A DNA stretch of 64,000 nt from Amyelois transitella (Eukaryota; Arthropoda; Insecta; Lepidoptera; Pyralidae): assembly GCF_032362555.1 (NCBI RefSeq), contig NC_083507.1, forward strand, positions 4,653,001-4,717,000, written 5' to 3'. The translations under genes and the position numbers were made by a program. Under the pieces are notes generated by a model. The model did not search any database. It was not told where the DNA came from and saw only the letters and a list, made by a program, of their open reading frames with translations. Every line of letters begins with the position of its first letter. Within the stretch, counting starts at the first letter, position 1. Positions 36,601-64,000 of this stretch are shown here, one piece after another.

Positions 36601-39540
36601 TTAAGATCATTTGTGGTATTTTATGTATTAGCCAATCATAACATAACCAATTTTATACATACATACAGACATAAAATCACGCCTCTTTCCCGGAGGGGTA
36701 GGCAGAGACTACCTCTTTCCACTTGCCACAATCTCTGCATATTTCCTTCACTTCATCCACATTCATAACTCTCTTCATGCAAGCTCGGCGGTTTCGGGTA
36801 CTTTTGACCTGACCCTTTACCAGGACGTCCTTAATTTGATCAAGATACGTTCGTCTAGGTCTTCCCACTCCGACCTTTCGCTCCACACCCTCCATGTATA
36901 TCTGCTTAGTCAACCTGTTTTCATTCATCCTCTCCACATGACCGAACCATCTCAACATACCCTTTTGTATTCCTGTAACTACATCTTCTTTCACATCACA
37001 ACATTCCCTTATCATGCTGTTCCTTATCCGGTCACTCAATTTCACACCCAACATACTCCTTAACGCTCTCATTTCCACTGCATTTATTCTGCTTTCGTGC
37101 TTCTTTTGCCATACCCAACTTTCACCCCATACATTAATGTCAGGCCAACACGCCCCTAAGCACAGCCAGTCGAGCCTTTTTGGATAGTTTCTGACTGCTC
37201 ATAAAGGCATGCAAAGCTCCATTCACCATGTTCCCCGCGTACACTCTCCTTTCAATATCACTATCATACTTGCCATCTGATGTAAACTTTGATCCTTTAT
37301 CTTTACAACAAATTTTATCTATTATATTTATCAATTTCGTTTCAGTAAAATGTATTTTTGAAAATTTTAGCCCGAGATTTATTCACGAGATGCGGCAAGA
37401 AACTCCAAAGACGTCGCCAAGAGAATGAGTGGAGGACAGCTGTATCGAGAATATCTCATGACGCTGATCCTGCTGAAAACAATGAGGAACTGAGGAAGAA
37501 GTTAGAGCAAAATAAGCAATTAGCTGCTAAAAAGGAGGTCGAAGTTTTTAATAAGTGAGTTTAGATTTTTTCTATTATTTTCTTTTAATTCTCAGTGTTG
37601 CTAATAAGCTTTTTATGTCGGTACTTATTTTTCTCTTTTTATTTATTGCAAAGTTACCTTAAGGCAAGTGAAACATTTTAATATATTATTAAATATATGT
37701 TATATATGAAAATATGTAAATATATGTAACTAACATAAAATTGTTAGTTTACATCAGGAATTCTACCATTGCCATTTGTAGGTACTGACAATTACAATAA
37801 AAATGCATTGACTTTTTTCAAAGTGGAACTTATTTTTTATTAAATTACAAATGATTCTTGGTCCTTCATTAAATATCTTTTCCAATTATTATTATTTTAT
37901 TAAGATGTTCTATAATTTTTAGATTTGCTGATAAACAAAATCAATTGAAATTAGAAGCTGAGGAGATTGGAGACAAAGAAGCTGAAGAGTCTCCAGTCGA
38001 AAGTGAAGAAGAGGAAATAGTTGACGAGGAATCTTTAGAAAATAAAGATAAGAGAAAAGAGCGATTAAAAAGATTGCTTCAAGAAAAGTCTAAAAAGAAC
38101 AATCTCGAAAGAGAGAATGATACAGCAGATACAGCTAGCATTCTTCAAAATAATAGAGAATCAAATGACGAGAGTGTAACCACAGAACAAAATGTAACAG
38201 ATGATGTTGAAATGAAATATGTTGAAGAAGGTGACAATAAGCAGAGCAAAGATCAAGATTCTAATATCGAAGAAATAAGTGTTAATAAGGGAGATAATAT
38301 TGATAATAAAAAAACTGAAGTTGAAGCCAGCAAAGTTGAAAGCACTAACACAATTGAATCTGACATAGACGAGTTGCATTTATTACAGAAACTGTATTCT
38401 GAAAATGAGGTTAACTCGTCGACAGTTGATTCAGATTCGGAAGCCCATATATCTATTTCAGATACTTTAGATTCTGATAGTGCGGATAAAAAAAGTGTTA
38501 TAAGCATAGAAAATTCCAGTTATTCCGAATCTGAAATCGGTAAAATTGAAACAAGTGAAACAGATATGGGAAAGAATAATGACAAGAGTAAACATATGGA
38601 TGCAGTTTCTGCACCAACTACAGATATAATTAAAGAACCTGTTGTCGTAAATATGGAAATTGGTTTATCGGAAAGCAGTGAAAAGAAAAAACAGATACAA
38701 ACTAATAATGACGAGTATAATGAATCAATTGAAGATATACTTTTGGCATCTACCGATGAAGATACAGCTGACAATGATAACTCCGAAAATCATAAGGCAA
38801 GCGAACCGGCCAGTGATGATAGTCCTGGAAGCGTAGATCATTGTGGAATTGTCGATAATCTATCGAGCGTCGAGGATACTGTGAATTTAAAAGATGATAA
38901 TTTATCTATTGGAGAAACTGTTGTTGGACATAAAAGTAATGAAAATTTGGAACTAGAATCAAATAAGTTGGATACTAATCTGGACCAAAGCACAGCTCAT
39001 AAACATTTTAATCGAACCGACAAAGTATCAGAACAAACAGAAGAAGAAAATAATGACGAAACCGATGCTAATAACGCAAGACAAACTGAAGGGATTTTAG
39101 GCGAACGAGATAGGAATGTTATAAATGAAGACGTAAGTGTCATAACTGCAAATGAAAATGCATGTTTAAACGATGATGCCCCTGAATGTGTAAGTTTATA
39201 TGACGAATCGTCTTCAGGTGAGGCATTAAAAGAAAATATTGGTAAAAATGAAGGAAATTCACCGAATCAAGATTACGGAAATGTTAGAAATATTGAGAAT
39301 ATAAAGAGATCAGAGGAAAGCAAAAATATTGAAGTCGAAAGGGGTACAGTGAGTGAAGAATCATGCAACAATAATTTTGGGCAAAACTTGAATGATAATA
39401 GTAGTGTAAATAACTCAATTCATAACACTGTGATAAATGATGATGTCAAATCCAACATACAGAATGATGGAGTAGTTAAAGATGATATAAGTGGCTCATT
39501 GAAGGAATCTAAATTTCTTGAAAGTATAATTACTACATAA
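30659..39540 (+). CDS. DAXX: DAXX-like histone H3.3 chaperone
   Basis: Six exons (30659-30733, 30841-32269, 33585-33756, 36222-36484, 37371-37554, 37923-39540) give about 1,246 residues. The start MAGKGSEEVIELGSSDDE carries a SUMO-interacting motif (VIEL plus acids), as at the N-terminus of vertebrate DAXX. Residues of about 405-490 (FHPVYQNFIKLCFELED... to LNLQRKMAK) resemble the DAXX helical bundle. Exons 3-5 and the start of exon 6 (about 502-715) form the histone-binding domain: RQIRKLEKTLKKLHRAI, KRLEKWINKKVP, PFPDFHDVLRCV, ARDLFTRCGKKLQRRR. Exon 6 is a long acidic, Ser/Asn-rich, probably disordered tail. DAXX deposits H3.3-H4 at heterochromatin with ATRX. The exon 1 donor (GG|GTCGGT) is weak and the least certain join. 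Confidence 0.92.
32270..33584 (+). other. DAXX intron 2
   Basis: The donor is CAG|GTTTGT and the acceptor AATTACAG. The 1.3 kb is AT-rich. Around 32640-32815 an ATG-containing stretch looks superficially coding but is not open over a useful length, and no homology was recognised. Nothing else stands out. Confidence 0.6.
34406..34661 (+). repeat. 5' LTR of the TRIM-like element
   Basis: This is a 256-bp long terminal repeat with TG...CA ends. A TATA-like stretch (AGCTATATATACAACC, about 34541-34556) lies in the middle, as expected of an LTR promoter, followed by a short hairpin-forming segment (CTCCGAC...GTCGGAG). It is nearly identical to the copy at 35134-35389. Confidence 0.93.
34663..34680 (+). 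other. Primer-binding site matching tRNA-Trp
   Basis: TGGTGACCCCGACGTGAT lies one base inside the 5' LTR. It is the reverse complement of CCA plus the 3' acceptor and T-arm bases of insect tRNA-Trp as I recall it, 18 of 18. Minus-strand synthesis of the element would start here. Confidence 0.85.
35134..35389 (+). repeat. 3' LTR of the TRIM-like element
   Basis: This 256-bp LTR is preceded by the polypurine tract at about 35122-35130. It differs from the 5' LTR at one visible position (CTCGCCAC here, CTCGTCAC there), showing recent insertion. Confidence 0.93.
35390..35480 (-). mobile_element. 5'-truncated RTE-like LINE tail hosting the TRIM
   Basis: Read on the minus strand this is the last roughly 75 bp of the LINE family seen intact at 51340-52917, ending in its (ATGT)n tail. 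A 12-bp duplication TTTTAGCTTTAA occurs at 34391-34402 and 35481-35492, so it is the target duplication of this LINE insertion. The TRIM later landed inside the ATGT tail. Confidence 0.85.
35481..35745 (+). repeat. 111-bp tandem repeat in DAXX intron 3
   Basis: Units begin at 35481 and 35592 with a partial third at 35703. The first two are nearly identical across the block AGCCATAAGCCAGCTATTTT to TTGTTCAGTGGT. The end of a preceding unit is seen at 34380-34402, left of the nested insertions, so the array was interrupted by them. Confidence 0.85.
36128..36210 (+). repeat. Dispersed repeat D, copy 2
   Basis: The stretch with TTTGTAAATTACAATAGG and CTTAATGCTA..ATCATTAT..AACAG matches 28505-28590. 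It resembles the terminal region of a common lepidopteran retroelement with an ACTTAATGC..GCATT hairpin. It directly precedes DAXX exon 4. Confidence 0.6.
36655..37298 (-). pseudogene. Truncated RTE-like LINE copy in DAXX intron 4
   Basis: On the minus strand this copy covers the C-terminal third of the reverse-transcriptase ORF found at 51398-52891: SKFTSDGKYDSDIERRV, then (after frameshifts near 37080-37140) MEMRALRSMLGVKLSDR, LRWFGHVERM, VGVGRPRRTY and the terminal PSGKEA with an ACAT tail. It is 5'-truncated and frameshifted, hence dead, and ends only about 70 bp before the acceptor of DAXX exon 5. Confidence 0.92.
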
Positions 39541-41742
39541 ATATCAATCAGGGTTTCTTCGAAAAAGGCATTTATTAATGAAAGACAAGATGTGAGAAAT
39601 ATTCTACATGGAAGGCATGGGATCTGCTCGCCAATTCTTGCGGTTGTAAAAAGTTGCATCAAGTTTAGGCGTGTCTATATCAATATGTTTTGGGAGTGTG
39701 AGCAGCTCCAGACTGATAAATTATAATATTGCCAGTTTAATATATGACGTAACGTGCTTACCCAATATGATGTTTCCTGATTTAAATACTAAAGTGTTTC
39801 TCAGGGGTCATTAAAATGAGACAATTGGGTGCAATAGTGAGCTGAGTCTGAAATGTACTGGTTATTACAACATTTGTGTAATTTGTAATTGAACCATTAT
39901 CATCATAAACTCTGAACACTAGGAAGTCTTATCGATATTTTATAAATTTTGTTTAAGTAGCATATAGTATGATGCCCACTATATCATTACATCAGCTAAT
40001 TAAAGCATAAAGTATACATGAATACGGAACGGGTCGGAAAGGACGAGTATAAACTACGCAGAATATAAGATGAACTGTAATGGGGTGTTAAAATAAAAAC
40101 AAACTCCAGGAGGATGACCTCTGTCGGAATGTAGAACGCTGGTTGGTATGGTTGGTATTTCATATTAGCGTACTGGAGCTGTAGAATTCGCAATAAGAAT
40201 ATTTTAAGAGGTAAGTATTGGATATGACGTCGCAAAGAAGATTGCAACACCATAACGCTTTCATATTACATTTCAATTCTGAGATTTATTTGACGACTTA
40301 CGCAGAAAACAGCGCGCAATGTAAGACGAGGATACATTATTTATGTATGTAGTTTCAAGTCCAATATGGCATTTCTAGTCTTATTCCAAATTCTATGGTG
40401 CAGTTAGAGAGAACTATAAACTTGCATAGTCTGCACACTACATTAAAGCGGTGATGTAAGTTTCTTTTTGGCTAATTTAAAAGTCAGATTACATTTAACT
40501 AATAAAAATGTGAGTTTTAACACGGTCGTGTTTATTTTCTGATGGAGACTTGGAACAGTTATTAATTAAAAAATCTGATGCGTGATATTTATTTTCAAAA
40601 GCATGGAGAGATGGATCCAAAGGAATGCTAAAGGCTGGACCTGAGATGTAGTTTTATTACATTAATTAGTAATAAGCATTACGTCATCGTATCTAATAGC
40701 ATCTGCATTTCATTCTGGCTCAGAAGTAATGTTATTTACCTATATTCCACAATAACTTGTATAATGTAAGGTTGATAATAATACTATGTTATGATTATCA
40801 CAATATTTTATAGAAATTGTAAACAATAAACTATATAACTACATATAAAACGGCCTTTTTACTCTTAATTGCTTCTGCCTGCGGCTTCTCTCTTTTAGTA
40901 TGTAGTAACTCGGTATATGTAAGCCGTTACATTGAAAGTTTTGTCGGATTAAGATCTGATTAAAGATATTCATATTATATACGAGTATTTTGGCGTAAAT
41001 ATATAAATAATATGAGGACCGTAAAAACTAAGTATCTAAATACATAGTTAAAATGCACATTCAGTCATTTACATTTTCCATACCTTAGCATTAGTTATTG
41101 ATAATTTAAAAAGGATTTAATAAATGAGTCAATACTACGTAAGGTCGTCACAACATTTATTTACAATATTTACAAAGGTCAATTAAGTACATAATGTCAT
41201 ATCTTTAACTTAACTATCTACTCCATGTCTTCCTTATAAAGAGCAATTCTTCACAATTAGTATTTAATCGCTTCTATGAACTAGGCTGCTCTTCAAATAC
41301 CATTTAGGTATCTAACGACGTTTTGAATTTCATTTATCCATAGTATTGAATAAACAAAACTCTAAACTAATTTTGACTAAGTTTGGAAAAGATAATATAG
41401 AACGTGGTTAAAAATTTTACTTATAACTCAATATAGGTAGGTACCTATTTTGATAATTACTAATTACTCGTAGAAAATTATAGAACAACTAAAGCCTGAA
41501 CGCTGTGACAGAAAAAACACTGTCAATCTGTAACAATGAAACTTAAGCCCATTTACCGCCACTAAACGGGCTAAACCGAAACCGAAAGAAATTGTAAATT
41601 TCTATGCGACATTGAGGTCTTTTGGTCTGTTTACAAAGATGCATAAAACAATGTATAGTTTGTATGTGCATAAATAATATGTGCATAGTTTAAATAAATT
41701 AACCATGTTCAATACTATCTAAAAGTGTTATGGCAAACGGTG
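39541..41742. other. Convergent intergenic region between DAXX and the collagen gene
   Basis: This 2.2-kb AT-rich interval holds the 3' untranslated regions of both convergent genes. Open frames here are short and unlike any family I know. No clear repeat family was recognised. Candidate polyadenylation signals are too common in such AT-rich DNA to choose between. Confidence 0.5.
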
Positions 41743-61498
<19,756 letters not shown>

Positions 61499-64000
61499 CT
61501 CAAGAGCCATTGTGGCTCAGATAAATATACATATACGAAAAGATTTACATTCGATCCCATCCCGCTCGCATAAAGGACGCGTTAGACCCCACAGGAGGCT
61601 GGGAGCCCCTCCGCCGCTCCCTCTTCGGACAGGATCGACATCTGTTCCCCACCAGACCTAGATCAGCAATGAATGATGCCAGATCGCCTTCTAGACGTCA
61701 CCTCGCTTCATCATCTTGATTGCATTGGTGTCAAAACAATGAATATCAATATCAATAACGGGTACCGAATAGATTCGAAGGAGCTTCAATTAGTTTTATG
61801 GAGCATTTGCAACGAATAGAACATTAGACTCTTCAAATAGACGTCTGTTTATTAAAGTAACCAGTTGCTATCCACTATAACTACTTAGGATACAGCGGTA
61901 TTATTGAAAGACCGATGGTTAGCACCGTTTTAATGTTCTGTTCTTCAAATTGCAAAAACAAAAACTTTACAGGATCTATATAGTGATCATATGTTTTTCC
62001 TTCACCTATCTATCATAAACGTTTTTACGGAACCTACCGGGTCAATTACTCTTCTTATTCTGCCAGGGACTTTATGGACAAATTTCTAGAAAATTGTAGT
62101 AAATAACGCGTAAGGGGCAACAAACAAACAAATAAATTTCCTATCGCATTTATAATAACGTTGTGATACTTTCTTGTAGGTTAGGCAAATGAAAAAAAGA
62201 AAGCTAGGTATAGTAAGTATATGTACCGAGAATTTGAGTTAATAAAAATAGAAATGTTATCAAAATGTATTACATTTTAGAGTATCCTTCAAATTTCAGA
62301 GCCAGGCACTAATATTAATATCCTCGGTATTATTGAGTTACGTTAGGTCAGTTCCAGTAAATGAACCATGCTTAAGACTCCCTATTTTATGTTATTACTT
62401 GGTAGAGACCCAGATATAGCAGGTATACATTAGAATCCAATACTAATTTACTTAGGTCGGTACTTATTTGGGTGTGCCAAGGGTCGATAAGGGCAAAGAT
62501 GTTCAATGGTGCGTGATCATACCAGTTTAGTGGTTAGTTAAATACGTAATATACGCACTTAAGTGAATCCAATAGAGAAGAGTTAAAGGACTTATACATA
62601 ACATGTAAGTTCTCATAAGAAAGCTTAAATAAATTAATTTAACAGAGCAGAAAATTGCAATTACTCGGGAAGCGATTAATATTTCTACTTAACGAAATTA
62701 AAATAAATTAGTTAAAACCTATACAAATACTTTATATTTCATAGAAAGGAACAACATAACTGAAATAAAGATAAAAGTAAAAATATTTTTTTTGGTAGAG
62801 TTTAATGCTTTCTTAATATCTTGAACACATATCTAGAATGAACTATGTAAAATATGAGTCTATTCTATACTCAAATAAGTCCCTTGATTTTAGTTGAGCG
62901 TTTCAGCAGTCCGATTTATATCACAATTATCTAAGAATTATCTTGACAGGCAGGTCTTTTGTTTAGGATAGAAAAGCGCATAATACACTGTTTTAATTTA
63001 TATATACGCAAAAAGAACCTTTAAGCATCAGTGTCTCATAACCGAAAGGTGTCATGTTCAAATTTTGTTACGGCCGTGAATAATTATCGTAAGGAAACTC
63101 AATGCGTAAGAGATCATGATCCATCAGTCAGGGGAAAGAAAGTCACAGTGTAGTCATTACTGTAATTACCTGACCTCTGCACTCCGTTATTGTAATCATA
63201 GGTGGACCCGAGCCGACCGATCATAATTACCTGCGTTTTAAACTTGCAAGTATTCAAATAATAGAGAGACACATACATAATCAGGCTATAGTATGTGTTG
63301 TGGATCCGGAATGATATGAGTGAACGCTAAGATGTGGCGCAAAACCGACCAAGTGTGCAACATTGGATTATGACTGAATATATTATCGTAGCACTTCGGA
63401 TTCTGTTCCAATAAATGTTGCTTATGATAAGTTGGCTGTACTACAGCATCTAGACGTTTACCTGTAGGCACAATGGATTGATTAATATTGATTTAATATT
63501 AATCAATATTAATCAATCCATTTTACGTTATGAGTCTATTTTTACTATTTTTCGATACTATAGACTTCCATGCTGGTCTGGTAGCAAAAAAAAAAATATA
63601 GTGTGTGCCAGCTGTTTGCCATGCAGATTAAAAAAACCAATTAAGGGAAAGTATAATAAACTAGAGATTTTATTTGGTGATGGTCTAGCAACGTGTCACT
63701 TTTGAATCTGAAAAACCTGATTTTATGTATTATTCTATACGCGATGTCTAGTTAGGCAAGTCTTTTTGTATATAGGACCACCATATTTCGGTTAATCTTT
63801 TCCTGCGTTGGGTTCTCAGGGACGTTTTTAATGCGAGATTTACTACATGGTCCTTTCCTCTTTACTGAGTGTGGCAGTACTACAGTAAACGAGCATCCGG
63901 ACGTTTCCCGTAGGCAAAAGAGCTTTTTTTAAAGCTGACGCGGTTGTGTTAATTCATATTTTCATCTTCCGTGGTTTTTTTATGGCATATTCATACAGAA
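61499..64000. promoter_or_regulatory. Upstream region of the fibrillar collagen gene
   Basis: The collagen promoter should be here. A modestly GC-rich stretch lies at 61560-61650 just upstream of the signal-peptide exon. Further out are the hairpin at 63472-63522 and a SINE-like scrap (GGTGATGGTCTAGCAACGTG, about 63675-63694). Two similar roughly 30-bp phrases with CTACAG and GACGTTT..CGTAGGCA/CTGTAGGCA occur near 63440 and 63890. No gene is seen. Confidence 0.4.
63472..63522. repeat. Perfect 22-bp inverted repeat, 7-nt loop
   Basis: Arms 63472-63493 and 63501-63522 are exact reverse complements around TAATATT. The arms contain internal ATTGATTAATATTGATT repeats. It lies upstream of the collagen gene. 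Confidence 0.95.

Noticed and set aside
36485..36768. Read-through of DAXX exon 4 as a longer coding exon
   Set aside because: A clear GTATGT donor at 36485 and an in-phase exon at 37371 continuing the histone-binding domain (ARDLFTRCGKK) show this is intron.

Overview
This is an AT-rich, intron-rich animal window, almost certainly from a moth or butterfly (Lepidoptera). The evidence is the interspersed repeats: many copies of one SINE with an (ATGT)n tail, small Helitrons that start TCTAYACTAATATTATAAA and end in CTAG, an RTE-like LINE, and TTAGG-type telomeric units. The species cannot be named from the sequence. No bacterial features, CRISPR arrays or rRNA genes were seen. Exon joins below were worked out by hand from GT/AG sites and reading phase.

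Four protein-coding genes are readable. (1) 4473-25104, minus: a 345-residue Fe(II)/2-oxoglutarate oxygenase of the isopenicillin-N-synthase-like family in seven exons; its first intron is nearly 16 kb. (2) 26411-29261, minus: the NEDD8-conjugating enzyme UBC12/UBE2M, 183 residues in four exons, with the catalytic cysteine at residue 111. (3) 30659-39540, plus: a DAXX-type histone H3.3 chaperone, about 1,246 residues in six exons, divergent from UBE2M with about 1.4 kb between the start codons. (4) 41743-61498, minus: a complete fibrillar procollagen, about 1,773 residues in 32 exons. It has a signal peptide, a TSPN/LamG-like domain, an acidic Tyr-rich variable region, a minor helix, an uninterrupted main helix of 337 Gly-X-Y triplets and a COLFI C-propeptide. 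It converges on DAXX.

The four genes are functionally unrelated neighbours: metabolic oxygenase, neddylation, chromatin and extracellular matrix. Most of the remaining DNA is intron and intergenic sequence full of transposon debris.

The most interesting structures are: a very young 984-bp LTR element with no coding domain (TRIM-like), a primer-binding site matching tRNA-Trp and near-identical 256-bp LTRs, nested in a LINE tail, in a 111-bp tandem array, in an inverted-repeat element, all inside DAXX intron 3; a collagen C-propeptide that keeps the six intrachain cysteines but lacks both interchain cysteines and most of the calcium loop; a 25-bp minisatellite that has multiplied a splice donor of the collagen TSPN exon; a SINE and a LINE sharing their 3' end; and several near-perfect hairpins, one with telomere-like repeats in its loop.
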